Shown here: piece after piece, positions 38,657 through 49,900 of the stretch
Layout: every line of letters begins with the position of its first letter
How positions within the stretch are numbered: position 1 is the first letter of the stretch
DNA from: Ipomoea triloba
Taxonomy: Eukaryota > Streptophyta > Magnoliopsida > Solanales > Convolvulaceae
Assembly: GCF_003576645.1 (NCBI RefSeq)
Contig: NC_044930.1
Location: 1,590,866-1,654,865 of the forward strand
Direction of reading: 5' to 3'
Length of the DNA: 64,000 bases
Made by a program: the position numbers and the translations under genes
Notes under the pieces: generated by a model
Databases searched by the model: none
What the model was told of the DNA's origin: nothing
The model's input: the letters and a program-made list of their open reading frames with translations, nothing else

Positions 38657-41600
38657 TCAAGCGGATGGTACGGAAGTAACCTGTAGCTTGTCACGTAAGA
38701 AGCAGAACCGGGGACCTGCGAGTGACTTGGTGAAAATATCAGCTAGCTGATCCTTAGTAGAAATAAAGTGCACCTGAATGTCTCCTGCAGCCACTCTGTC
38801 TCTCACAAAGTGATAATCAATTTCGACATGCTTTGTGCGAGCATGAAAAATAGGATTAGCACACATATAAGTAGCTCCAAGATTGTCACACCAAAGTTTG
38901 GGCACTGGAAGAGGTGAAATTCCTATTTCTCGCAGCAAAGAGAGGATCCACAGAACTTCAGCACATACATCTGCAAGAGCCTTGTACTCTGCTTCAGTAG
39001 AAGATCGAGCAACAGTCCTTTGTTTCTTGCATACCCAGGACACTAGATTGGTTCCAAGAAACACAGCATGCCCACTAGTAGACTTTCTATCCGTAGGACA
39101 ACCAGTCCAGTCAGAATCCGAGAATGCATGAAGCTCACCTGAACTTGACTTTCTCAATCGCAGACCCAAAGACATAGTACCTTTAACATACCTTAACACA
39201 CGTTTCAGTTGTTCCCAGTGTGCGGTGGTTGGAGCATGCATGTGCTGACAAAGCAGATTAACTGCAAAGGATAAATCTGGTCTCGTGATAGTTAGGTACT
39301 GTAGTGCACCTGCAATGCTCCGGTATTGCGTGGGATCATCATATGGATCTGTACAAGTAGATATTGTCTTTGAAGTCGTAGTAGGTGTAGACACAGGTTT
39401 GCAGTCTGTCATACCAGCTCGTTTAAGTATGTCAGTCATATACCTGCGCTGAGAAAGCAACACTCCATCTGCACACTTGACTGTTTCAATCCCAAGGAAA
39501 AACCCAGGCTCACCAAGATCTCTAATCTTGAAAGTACTAGAGAGCTTGGAGAGCAAAGCCTCCAATGCACCATGCTCATTGCTCATAACAAGAATATCAT
39601 CCACATAAACAAGCAGGTAAACAGTAGCCGATCCACGAGAATAATAAAATAACGAAACATCAGTTTTAGAGGCATTAAAACCAGCAGATAACAGAAAAGT
39701 GTGCAAACGAGTGAACCAAGCCCGGGGAGCCTGCTTCAAACCATACAGGGAGCGTTTCAACAAGCAAACATGATCAGGGTGCTGAGAATCAACATACCCC
39801 GGAGGCTGACGCATGTAAACAGTTTCTGTAAGATTACCATTAAGGAATGCATTATGCACATCCAATTGCCTGACTAGCCAACCAGAAGAAAGAGCAAGAG
39901 AGAGCAACAACCTGACTGTAGTAGGTTTAACCACCGGGCTGAAAGTGTCAAAGAAATCTTGACCCGGGACCTGATTAAACCCTTTAGCCACGAGCCTGGC
40001 CTTGTAGCGCTCAACAGATCCATCAGCCTTCCTTTTCGTGCGAAACACCCACTTGCAGCCAATAATATTCATAGACGCAGTGGGAGGAACCAAGCACCAT
40101 GTCTGATTCTGCAACAAGGCATTGAACTCCTGATCCATTGCCTCCCTCCATTCAGAGTGTTTGACTGCCTGAATATAACAAGTAGGATCAACAGAGGAAA
40201 CTTGCACAGTCAAACCCGCAACCGGAGCCACAGACCGACTCCTAGTGGCCATGGAGTGAGACCTCTCCGTGGGACGCACAGTACGACCACGTGGCCGACC
40301 ACGAGGCCTCTTCTGAGCCACATCAGCAGGAGGCGAGGGAGCTACCACAGATGGATCAGCCACAGGATGAAAAACAGATTCAGCCCAAGGTCGTGCAATA
40401 GATTCTGATGGAGCCTGCAAAACAGACTTAGCACCAAAAGGAAACACAGCTTCATCAAACCGCACATGACGGCACACAAAAACTTTATTAGTACGCAGGT
40501 CCATGCACCTATAACCCCGAAACGAATCAGGATAGCCCAGAAAGACACATGGAGAAGACCTGTAAGACAGTTTATGACGATTATATGGCCGTAAGTGCGG
40601 ATAGCACAGACAGCCAAAGACACGAAGAAAGGAATATGATGGCTGAGATCTGTGCACTAAGACATGAGGACTAGAGTTATGGAGAGTATGCGAGGGCATT
40701 TTGTTAATAAGGAAAACAGCAGCCTCAAAAGCAAAATGCCAGAACCGAGACGGCACAGAGGCACGAGCCATAAGTGCTAGCCCGGTTTCAACCACATGCC
40801 TGTGCTTCCGTTCCACACGACCATTCTGTTCGTGTGTGTACGCACAAGATTGCCTGTGACTAATACCAAGCTGAACAAAAACAGAATGGAACTTTTTATA
40901 CTCAGCCCCTAAATCAGATTGAACAGCTTTGATTTTACGATTGAAGGCACGTTCAACTAAACATCGAAAACGCTCAAAAACAGAATATATATCTGACTTT
41001 AATTTCATAGGAAAATACCAAGTATAACGAGAAAAGTCATCCACAAATAAAACAAAATAACGATAACCCTCAGAAGAGAGGACAGGAGCAGGGCCCCAAA
41101 TGTCCGTATAAACTAAATCTAGCACATTCGAACTAACAGAGACAACACGTGGCAATGGGAAACGTGCAGATTTACCCATTTGACACGCAGAACACACAGT
41201 ATGAGAAGTTTTATTCGACTCACTAACAGAACAAGACTCCAAGACTCGATGTAAAACACGCTGATGCGGATGACCCAAACGATCATGCCACGTAGACGCC
41301 GAAGCACGAGCAGAAACAAACGCGGAAGGTGAACCAGAAGGAACCGGCAAGGTATAGAGCCCACCGGAACTATTGCCCCGCAAAAGAATTTCCTTGGTCC
41401 GAATATCCTTCACAACAAAGAAGGAAGGGTGAAACTCAAAAAACACCTGATTATCCGACGCAAAGCTCTGAACGGATAATAAAGAGGCAGAAAGACGGGG
41501 AACATGTAAAATATGAGACAACTTAAGAGACCTAGAAGGCGTAGAAATAGAAGCATGACCCACGTTACTAATAAGTAAAGGCGTACCGTCACCAACACGT

Positions 41601-42739
41601 AAAGTGTCGTTACCACCATATTCTTCAGAAGTAGAGAGGGCAGTTATATCAGGTGTGGCATGATGTGTTGCACCAGTGTCAGGCAACCAGGTATGAGCAG
41701 TCACGTTATTCGCCGAATCACCCTGATGAATAAAATTCGCTTGCGGAGAAACAACATAAGGCAACTTGTAACAAGACAAAGCCGAGTGACCAAATGAACC
41801 GCAAATTTGACACTGGATGGAAGAGCCTCTGCCACGGCCTCTCCCACCGCCACGTGACTGCCGACCAGAACCGCTGCCGCCGCGCCATGCAGAACCTCCG
41901 CGACCGCGAGCAGAACTAGAACCAGCACGACCGAACGGTGCTCCGCCAGCCAAACGGCCTCCTCCACGACCACGCGACTGGCGACCTCCCTGAGCAGCGA
42001 AAGCCGCCGGTGCAGCACCTCCAGGCAATGCGTAATCATCACCGGCGATGAAGTCTTGCGCGCCCAGCAAGTCAGCAAGCTCAAGGAGCGTCACCGGATG
42101 TCCTCGAACCGCCAGCGAAGAGGTGACACCCTTGAACTCCGGTCGAAGGCCGCGGAACACGTACAGGTTCTGTTCTTCCAGCGTTACCTTCCGGCCGGCG
42201 AGAGCTAAATCTTCAACAATAAGCCGAGCTCGCCCGAGATACTCTGCCGTCGACGAATCTCCTTGCCGGAGACCATGGAGTTGGCTAAGCAAGTGAAGTT
42301 GGCGGGATTGAGAGGCGGAAGCGAGGGACTGCTCAATGGCATCCCACAACTCCTTCGATGTCCGACAGCCGACGGCGATGGAGAGCACCTCCTCGGACAG
42401 CGAAGAAACCAGGAGAGACAGCAACCCTTGATCACGGCGAGACCACGCAACAAACGCCGGATTCCGAACGCGGGCAGCAGCAACGAACGAGGTAGCAGCA
42501 GACACGGCAGGGAGGAACTCCTCCGGGCAAGGACACGATCCATCAACAAGATCAATGAGATCATGGCCACGTAGAAACGGGAGAACCTGAGTACGCCAAA
42601 ACAAAAAATTGCGGTGGTTGAGTTTGATGCTAATGTAGTGATGAGCAGAAGAGAGCGACGACACAGGAGCCGGCGCCGCAGAACTCACAGCAACATCTGA
42701 AACGGTCCGCTCAGAGGCAGAGCCGTCATTCGTAGCCAT
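38657..42739 (-). CDS. Copia gag-pol polyprotein
   Basis: A single 1,360-residue frame without stops. The order is Gag with an RG/RGG-rich linker (about 250-305), a CCHC zinc knuckle CQICGSFGHSALSC (about 310-323), aspartic protease DTG (354-356), the GAG-pre-integrase WHDRLGHP motif and HTVCSACQMGK zinc-binding region, an integrase core, reverse transcriptase (CKWVFRTKRKADGS, RYKARLVAKGF, LDVHNAFLNG, YVDD), and RNase H (SDSDWTGC, KSTSGHAVFLG, SSTEAEYKAL). The protease-integrase-RT-RNase H order defines copia. All catalytic landmarks inspected are intact, so the element may be autonomous. The stop lies 8 bp before the 3' LTR. Confidence 0.95.
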   Translation of the reverse strand: MATNDGSASERTVSDVAVSSAAPAPVSSLSSAHHYISIKLNHRNFLFWRTQVLPFLRGHDLIDLVDGSCPCPEEFLPAVSAATSFVAAARVRNPAFVAWSRRDQGLLSLLVSSLSEEVLSIAVGCRTSKELWDAIEQSLASASQSRQLHLLSQLHGLRQGDSSTAEYLGRARLIVEDLALAGRKVTLEEQNLYVFRGLRPEFKGVTSSLAVRGHPVTLLELADLLGAQDFIAGDDYALPGGAAPAAFAAQGGRQSRGRGGGRLAGGAPFGRAGSSSARGRGGSAWRGGSGSGRQSRGGGRGRGRGSSIQCQICGSFGHSALSCYKLPYVVSPQANFIHQGDSANNVTAHTWLPDTGATHHATPDITALSTSEEYGGNDTLRVGDGTPLLISNVGHASISTPSRSLKLSHILHVPRLSASLLSVQSFASDNQVFFEFHPSFFVVKDIRTKEILLRGNSSGGLYTLPVPSGSPSAFVSARASASTWHDRLGHPHQRVLHRVLESCSVSESNKTSHTVCSACQMGKSARFPLPRVVSVSSNVLDLVYTDIWGPAPVLSSEGYRYFVLFVDDFSRYTWYFPMKLKSDIYSVFERFRCLVERAFNRKIKAVQSDLGAEYKKFHSVFVQLGISHRQSCAYTHEQNGRVERKHRHVVETGLALMARASVPSRFWHFAFEAAVFLINKMPSHTLHNSSPHVLVHRSQPSYSFLRVFGCLCYPHLRPYNRHKLSYRSSPCVFLGYPDSFRGYRCMDLRTNKVFVCRHVRFDEAVFPFGAKSVLQAPSESIARPWAESVFHPVADPSVVAPSPPADVAQKRPRGRPRGRTVRPTERSHSMATRSRSVAPVAGLTVQVSSVDPTCYIQAVKHSEWREAMDQEFNALLQNQTWCLVPPTASMNIIGCKWVFRTKRKADGSVERYKARLVAKGFNQVPGQDFFDTFSPVVKPTTVRLLLSLALSSGWLVRQLDVHNAFLNGNLTETVYMRQPPGYVDSQHPDHVCLLKRSLYGLKQAPRAWFTRLHTFLLSAGFNASKTDVSLFYYSRGSATVYLLVYVDDILVMSNEHGALEALLSKLSSTFKIRDLGEPGFFLGIETVKCADGVLLSQRRYMTDILKRAGMTDCKPVSTPTTTSKTISTCTDPYDDPTQYRSIAGALQYLTITRPDLSFAVNLLCQHMHAPTTAHWEQLKRVLRYVKGTMSLGLRLRKSSSGELHAFSDSDWTGCPTDRKSTSGHAVFLGTNLVSWVCKKQRTVARSSTEAEYKALADVCAEVLWILSLLREIGISPLPVPKLWCDNLGATYMCANPIFHARTKHVEIDYHFVRDRVAAGDIQVHFISTKDQLADIFTKSLAGPRFCFLRDKLQVTSVPSA

Positions 42740-42773
42740 GGGAACAAGAACGAAACCCTAGCGACTGATACCA

Positions 42774-42930
42774 GATGAGAACAATTATGTTTGTATTAGA
42801 GTTCACACAATATAACTGTAGGAATACAAGAGTATATATACAAGAGAATCATAAGTAAACTAGGACTGAGAATCATAAGTAAACTAGGACTGAGACTTAT
42901 AGTATGACTCTATTATGTAGAGTCCTAATA
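42774..42930 (-). repeat. 5' LTR of the copia element
   Basis: Same 157 bp as the 3' LTR with one A/G difference (GTATGACTC versus GTATAACTC). It is followed inward directly by the primer-binding site. Confidence 0.9.
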
Positions 42931-43897
42931 TAAATAACTATGAGAAATGATTTTTTTAAGGGGGATCTAGGGTGTAGTATAGTTTCTTTTTTTTAATTGT
43001 CAAGCACTAGTTAATTAGAATGTTGCTTATATGATTTTATTTTATTTAATTATTTAGACTGTCATTATCCCGCCTCAAGATTTCTGCACTCTTGTGTCTT
43101 GTCTGAAAAGATTGTAAAATGGTAAATAATCAAAATTCAGAAGCCTACTAGGTGAGATGGAAAAATTCGTGTCTAGTCTAAGTGCCTACAAAGAGCTACC
43201 CCGCTATAGGGTGAAACTCTTGCGCTATAATAAATCATGTGTTCTTGTTCACAATCTTTCAGTTCATATGTTCACGTCAATTTTATAATTGGACAAAGGG
43301 TCAAATAAGCCATTAGACTTTACACGCAGAGGAATTAAACCCCTAAACTTTTAAAAATTGTGATTAAACACTCTAACTTACTAAAATTGGTCAAATAAGT
43401 CTAATTTACTAACAGGCTACCAATAAAATTACGATGCAAACCGTCGTTGATCACCGTTACATCATCCTCAAAGTTAGCCTTAATCACGTTCAAACTATCT
43501 TGCAAAAAGTGTGTTGCTAACAATTTACAATTTTCCCATGCATTTACTTAACAATATGAAATCTCTTTAAGACTAATTAGTTCAAATTTTAATCTATCAC
43601 TAAATATAATATTGAGATAATAACTTACTAAGTCTTTATTCTGATTGTTCTTTAAAAAAAAAAAGATCTTTAAAAACAAAACAAAAAATTATGGTATTAA
43701 TTGAATTAACACTGAAAATAATTAGTGAATAATGACAATAAAATCAATAGAAGTGATAAATTAATTAACATGCCTACATGCTCATTGCATTGCTCTCTAG
43801 TTATTTATACAATCTCTATAACGGACACAATCGCTGCTTTATGTGTTTCAACTGCCTCTCATCAACTCATCAAGTAGGTTGAATGTCTCTAGTTCAA

Positions 43898-44060
43898 TGT
43901 TGTAAAAATCGTGCCTAGGCGTCAGCCGGCCGCCTAACCTATCACCATAATCGGTGGTCTAGGCAGCTTACAAGGTTGTCTAGGCGCTGACCGCCTAAGC
44001 CGCCTAGTTAAGCGCCGACTAGGCTGCCTAGTCGCTCAATTAGCCATTGTTCCCTTCTAT
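43898..44060. mobile_element. Terminal part of a TGTTGTAAAAATCG-type DNA element
   Basis: TGTTGTAAAAATCG followed by GCCTAGGCG-type subterminal repeats matches the ends of the element at 51511-52134. Downstream, GAGCGAAATAA is also shared. The opposite end was not found, so it may be truncated. Confidence 0.5.
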
Positions 44061-44340
44061 TGATTTTTTTTTAAATGGGTAATGTTACTCGAAACGGACA
44101 TAATTTTGAGCGAAATAACGTTAAATTGTACAAACCCTAGGTGTTTTTAAAATTAATATTTAATATTTTAGTATTAACTATTAAATTATTAAATAGTTTA
44201 TAATTATTAAGTCTTTAAATAAAAAATATTTAAACAAATTTGAAAAATAAAAGTGATAAAATACACTGGCGCTCTAGTCAAACGCAAAATTGATGATCAT
44301 CCTCTGGGTGATGGATGCACATGCATATTTTTGTTGAGAG

Positions 44341-44552
44341 TAACATTTGTGTGAGACCGTCTCACGAATCTCAATTTGTAAGGCGAGTCGGATATTTAAT
44401 TAATGAGTCAAATCTTTAATTAATGGGTCGAATATTTAATTAATGTGTCAAATCTTTGATTAATGGGTCAGATTGTTAACCTCATTAATCAAATATATGA
44501 CCTGTTTCACATATTGAAACCTGTGAGACGATTTTACACAAATTTTTACATT
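44341..44552. mobile_element. MITE with GTCTCAC-type ends and internal tandem repeats
   Basis: The left end TTTGTGTGAGACCGTCTCAC pairs with the right end GTGAGACGATTTTACACAAA. Between them lie about five degenerate 19-bp units built on ATTTAATTAATGGGTCGAAT. It is non-coding, inserted in copy B of the F-box duplication 3' of the F-box gene. Confidence 0.6.
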
Positions 44553-44744
44553 TGGCTGAAAATAGCATTTTCATTTGAACTAACACCATATGATTTGGGC
44601 AGCTGATTGTAACACATGCACACATTCATAGTTTGCTAAATTTCAATTCTGACTTGTGTGTATGCAGTAGGAAAAAAAAAAAAACAAATACTCCGTAAAA
44701 CATAGTGAGTTTAATCTAATGTACATATACATGTAATATTGTTT

Positions 44745-45821
44745 TTAAAATGATTTGAGACTTTCACTATAGACAAAAGGAGGATGCATACAAATTTTCC
44801 AACTAACATTATAAATGGTCTTCTTTTCTTGACTAATCAAATCATACGAGCTGAAGTGTTTCACATAACGGACAGGCGTTTGGTCATGTACCAACAAATG
44901 TGCACCCAAATTCCAAATTCTCAGTGGGCGGGTATACCCAATATTCCACTCCACGCTTGCATATTTATTCCACCTAATAACATTATTATGTTCATTCATT
45001 GTCCAAATTTCTAACTGCTCTGAGGCAATACAGCCACTTATCAAAGCAATAGTATCTTTCATAGCTGAAAGGACTTGACAATTTGAATGTCTTTCTGGTA
45101 ACTCAATCTTCTCAAAAGTCTCATCATCAAAGTCGAACCAAAGCAAATGGTTTTGGCCGATCGTGCAAAGCCAATAATACTTTCCTTTTAAATACAAATT
45201 ACTACTGTGATCGTTCACATTAAAAATGCCCAAACTATGACTAAGTCTTTTCCAACCACATGAATTATTACCATCTTGGCTACAAACCATTACGATTGGA
45301 TCGGGAGTAATACAAATCATGACAACCTTTCCCATCATGTTGGAAGACAGCCCAAACCCAAATATTGAGTGATACTCTGGATCGAATTCGTCTAGTGCCT
45401 TGATATTTTGCAATTTCTTAATTTCTCTAGTGGATGGATTCCATATAGAAATATACCAAACATAATTGTCAACACTAATTCGAAAGTGGGTAATCAAACA
45501 AAACATACCATCAGCATACCTTACCTCACTTATCCGTGCAGTTGGGAAGATTAGGTCTGCACATCCAATCTCATCACAGTCTGATTCTTTGTAAACTAAA
45601 CCGAATCCTCGATCCTGTCCCCAAACCGGCATTTCATGCTGGAAAACCACGTAATCTCTTTTGACTCGACTAATTTCAAAGTGCTTGTGTTTGAAGTGAT
45701 TATCACTTTTTATCAAAGAATAAAAGAATTTGCAAACGCACTTAAATCGCATAAGCGACCTTACGGGTAATTGCGCTAGAATCTCAATCATAACATCCCT
45801 CGGAATTATGCAGTTTTCCAT
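44745..45821 (-). CDS. F-box protein with F-box-associated (FBA) domain, CPR1/CPR30-like
   Basis: Probable substrate-recognition subunit of an SCF ubiquitin ligase: the F-box binds the SKP1/ASK adaptor and the FBA domain is thought to bind the target (family knowledge). Intronless, 358 aa. The N-terminal F-box reads CIIPRDVMIEILAQLPVRSL and FKCVCKFFYSLI (residues 4-38). The FBA_1-type region has WNPSTREIKKL near 130, FGLSS, LKGKYYWL, ILWF-type blades and a conserved IWTMNEHN late repeat. No target can be inferred. Two damaged relatives (35.5 and 37.2-38.3 kb) show local birth-and-death evolution typical of this family. It is intact and may be expressed. Confidence 0.9.
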   Translation of the reverse strand: MENCIIPRDVMIEILAQLPVRSLMRFKCVCKFFYSLIKSDNHFKHKHFEISRVKRDYVVFQHEMPVWGQDRGFGLVYKESDCDEIGCADLIFPTARISEVRYADGMFCLITHFRISVDNYVWYISIWNPSTREIKKLQNIKALDEFDPEYHSIFGFGLSSNMMGKVVMICITPDPIVMVCSQDGNNSCGWKRLSHSLGIFNVNDHSSNLYLKGKYYWLCTIGQNHLLWFDFDDETFEKIELPERHSNCQVLSAMKDTIALISGCIASEQLEIWTMNEHNNVIRWNKYASVEWNIGYTRPLRIWNLGAHLLVHDQTPVRYVKHFSSYDLISQEKKTIYNVSWKICMHPPFVYSESLKSF

Positions 45822-45862
45822 TGTTGATTGATAGATGTTTCAAATGGTGGAAGTGGGGCTTT

Positions 45863-45990
45863 TGTTTGGGCGATTTCGTATGGAATGACTAAACAGCAGT
45901 TTAGGGTTTCTGGCGTGGTTATCGATTGTTTGGGCGATTTCGTATTGAATGGCTAAACAGCAGTTTAGGGTTTCTGGCGTGGTTATCAAA
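45863..45990. repeat. 64-bp tandem duplication in the F-box 5' flank
   Basis: The unit starting TGTTTGGGCGATTTCGTA and ending GGCGTGGTTATC occurs twice in tandem (45863-45926 and 45927-45990) with few changes. The pseudogene flank at 38.3-38.4 kb has one copy, so the duplication is specific to the intact gene's promoter side. Confidence 0.75.
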
Positions 45991-46986
45991 TGGTAGGGAT
46001 AGGTATATATACAAGACAATTGGCAGATTGTAGTAATCTCCTATAGTAGGTGCATGGTTTTTGTTTTTATCTACTCCCTATATTTATATCTTTTTTATAT
46101 TTTAAATAAGAGTTAATTCAACCGGAAGTCCTTGTCTTATCTTTTTTATATTTTAAGAGTTAATTTCATCAGAAGTCCTTTGTCTATGGTGACAATTCTA
46201 AATTTAGTCCTAAATTTTTATTTTTATCATTTAACATTGCAGACTATCATTTTTGGGACACTTTTAGTTATTTCAATGACTTTTCATATTTTAGTTATTT
46301 CAATGACTTTTCATATTTTTAGTAAAGATATTTTTGTCTCTTCAATTCCCTAAAAAACTCGCCACTATTGAGGAAGGACTTAGCTACCCCTAATCCTATC
46401 TTAGAAAACATACTAGTTATTTAGTCCAAATGCACCAAAATAACAAGTTAAAAGTATTTAATTACAACTTTTAAAAGTTGATGAGTCTAATTGCTTTCTC
46501 ATGTAAAGTTCAATGATGTTTTTGACCATTTTCCCTTTAAAATTTAAGGAGTATAAATTATTAGATAAAGAATATAGAATTTTACAAAATTTATAAAAAA
46601 GTATTATTAAAAAATTAAAATTTAATAACTAAAAGAACTTAAAATTTAGAAAAATAAAACAAGATGAAAGTTTTTCATTACTAAAACCTGAGAAATCAAG
46701 CCAATCAAATGCTCCATTAACCTATATAATATATATAAGAAAGAACTGAAAGTACAGAAAACCTTAAAAGCTTTTATGAAACCTCTATCTATCGTTTGCT
46801 CACTATATCAGGAAAAAAAATATATAATGAAAAGGCCAAAACAAAATATACCAATCAACTAAATCATGGAGAGAGCCCTTTTCAGAGGTGGATTATTGGG
46901 TGTACTGAATTACAAGTACTCGAGCTTCCATCACTCACTGGAGAATGGACAATGAAAACTTTAGATAGATAGCCACCTCACTTTCC
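45991..46986. other. Intergenic between F-box gene and NST1-like gene
   Basis: No gene seen. It contains a short tandem TTTCAATGACTTTTCATATT duplication at about 46267-46318, a patch near 46490-46545 complementary to the TCAAATAAGCCATTGAACTTT repeat seen at 36.37 and 43.30 kb, and probably the 3' UTR of the minus-strand gene ending at 46987. Confidence 0.5.
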
Positions 46987-49900
46987 CTAGATAACTATAT
47001 CTGCAAATGAGAACTTAATGCCATTCGCGAACGGGTTGTATTCTTCAACAGGAGGAGCCAACTTCTTGTTGCAGTCATGATCATCGCCCTTTGTACGATG
47101 CATCGACAAATTTTGACTGAAATTTCCAGCAATGCCCTCTTTTACAGAGGCGGGATCAGAGAAGGCGAAAAGAGAGAAGCCCGGGTTTCCCACATCAAAC
47201 TTACTGCTTTTCCCAGTGGTTCCGCTAGTAGGTGCTGCTTCTGTTGCCTGCAGCCCAGTACGAGACGTCCTCTCAACACTGTCTTCATGATGGTTTTCTT
47301 TTGTCCCCTTGGCATGTTCACTTGAATTAATGCCTTTGGTTTGGGCAGTTGATTGAAACACAGGCAAACACCCAGAATTATACAGCGGTTGAGATGTATG
47401 TTGTAAGGCACCATAATGCATGAATGGCGTGCTCCCATTTAGGCCGTATCCATAAGGATTCCCGAATAGATATTGACCAGAATGGGGAAACTGCATTAAA
47501 CCATTTGCAGGAGCTGCAGCCAAGGAAACTGGACTCTGATAATAGTAGCCCATTGTAGGATGTTGAAACATCGGGAATTGCACATTCTGATTGTGAACTG
47601 GCGGTGGAAGCACAGCTTGGGGTTGAATTCCCAGAGTAGCATTCAATCTCGCGCTATTAGAACTTGGGGCTAACATTGGAGGCAAGTTTACCAAAGATTC
47701 AGTTCCTACAGACACTGGGGCCAGGATTTTTACATCCTGCACTCTTCCAACACACTCAATTTTTTGTGGTCTAACTTCGTCCTGACATTCGTTGAAGCCA
47801 TTATGAAGACACAGATTTGTGTCCCTTCCTTCTGAATTTTGGCTCGACTCTTCTGAATCCGATGTGGATGAAGATTCTGGGTTTAGAAGATTTGAAGAGG
47901 ATGTATTGCTGTCACCTTCACTGAGGCAGGATGAGCAATTATCAGAATTAGAGGAGCTGCTTGTTGATAAATTTGAAGTCCCTCGTATAGAAGATAAGTT
48001 TCTCTGACACGAATCATTTCCCTCATCAGCTACTTCCTTCATGCATAGCGGGGATTTTGCTTCCAAATCAAAACTGCTATGGCATTTATTGTCGGTTTCA
48101 GAGCTAGACTTAATCAACTCTTGTGCAACCTTCTCTTCAGCAATCATCTGAACAGAAATCTCGGATACTTCATCAGAGCTATTGGTAGCAGAAGATTCAA
48201 GATGCTTATAAGTGTCACTAGCGCCAGTCTGAAGTGTAGATCTTAATGTCAAATTGGAATCCGAGTTGCTTCGTGGATACTTCTGTGAATCCGTTGGTTC
48301 CCATACTTTCTTGGTAACAGGTGAATCCCTGTTAGAAGCGTTACTCCATATAGTAATTTTGTTTTTAGGTCTTGCAAAATTCTCACACACGTATTCAGGT
48401 CGAGTACACTTGCTAACACGGTAATAAGGCTTGGATATATCAGATGCAGATTCTGACTTATTCACTGCTTTAGTCTCCCGGGTCCATCTGGGAATGCAAG
48501 GATCTGCCTTCACTCTGTATTCAGTGTGTGTATTACAGTTGCAAGCATGGGAGTCATATCTGCCATTCAATCGATTAACGGGACAATAAAATTTCTCAGC
48601 AAACTTGGGACCACCAACTCTGACATTGGACTTTGCTGAGTTATTTCTTAACTGCTTATTTAATCGATTGTTACTCCTTGATATTTCAGAACCATCACCC
48701 TGATGTCTTCCTTCATGTTTGCCAACCATACCCTCATTCTCTGAAACAGCAAACTGCCGCCTATCTGACCATTTCAAGCCTGAATCTAGTTCAAATTCTT
48801 TCGGATACTTCAGCTTCTGACAAGAATGTTTCAAATGATCAAATTCAGAAGACTCGCTTTCATCTTTCATGTTGGCAACATCCCCATCAGTGCAAACTTG
48901 CATATCTGAAGGACTATACCCGGTTTGAACTGTGTTATTTTGGATGTCTAGACAAGAAGGGCTAGATGGATTTGGCTCCTCCATCTCACTCACACAGTGC
49001 CCGCTGTCAATAACATTAGACTCTTCATTAGTGCAATGTGTCAATTCCTCCGATACTTCTTCATGATTTTGGTTTGTTACATGACTCTTTTTCTCCCTGT
49101 CCTTCTCCTTTTCTCTTAATCTCTCCTTCCTTCGAAGCTTTTTCTCCTTTTCTTTTAATCTCCTTCTCTCTTTGCGCTCTTCTTCTTCACGTTTTTCCTT
49201 CTCTTCTTCTTCAAGAAGTTTCTTCTGTAGAAAGAGATCAAAGGCAACTCAGAATCCTTTCCTACAGTTGCCTGACCAAGAATGAGATACAGTTCTTTTT
49301 CAAAATTAACAGTCTTCATACCTGTTTTTCTAAGGTGATAATCTCCTTGCATGCCACGTGAACCTGTTCTTCCAGTTGTTTTAATGCAAGACTCACAAAT
49401 ATACTATGTGCATTTTGGCGAGCTGTTCCTTCTCTGAAAGCTTTTTCAACCTGAAGAAAATGTGATAGGAGTTAGAATGAAAAATTTATACGCATTAATG
49501 CAACATCACTACATCAGGACAAAATGAATGTCTCATCCTATTCTCTAATTTACTTGATCAATTGTAAGAGCGAACGATCATCATATCATAAAATATATAA
49601 TGAAGTAGAGTCCATTGATAAAACCTAAAAGTCAGTCAAAGTCTTAATAACAATGCCCTTTTTGTGACAACTCTTCAATTACAAGGAATCCTCTTTGAGA
49701 ATCAATAAGAATCCTTATCCAACATTCGACTTTACTGATGAGTGCATATGTATTCGACAATTGTACACTTATATCCCACTACATATTCTATGAAGGGTTT
49801 CTTTATAGAGAAGAAGAAAAACATAAGCCTTTACTTATCTAATAAATATGTGATAGTGTGTGGTACAAAATATACAAAAACAATTGATGGTAAACAAGAA

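Larger units (their letters stand above)
38493..42930 (-). mobile_element. Complete Ty1/copia LTR retrotransposon
   Basis: A 4,438-bp element on the minus strand has 157-bp LTRs at each end differing at one base, a 5-bp target duplication TAAAT (38488-38492 and 42931-42935), a tRNA-iMet type primer site TGGTATCAG next to the 5' LTR (42765-42773), a GAGGGGGAG polypurine tract next to the 3' LTR, and a single intact gag-pol frame. The empty site is visible as TTTTAAATAACTATGA at 36080 in copy A. Short LTRs and one long frame fit an Ale/Retrofit-like lineage (inference). It inserted after the F-box duplication. Confidence 0.93.
42936..46080. repeat. Tandem segmental duplication, copy B (F-box unit)
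   Basis: Second copy of the 36.1-38.5 kb unit, carrying the intact F-box gene. Extra sequence relative to copy A is an 80-bp insertion at 43149-43230 and an insertion-rich interval of about 43760-44560. Confidence 0.8.

Noticed and set aside
40000..42600. Open frames on the plus strand inside the copia element
   Set aside because: They overlap the well-supported minus-strand polyprotein and have no recognisable domains.
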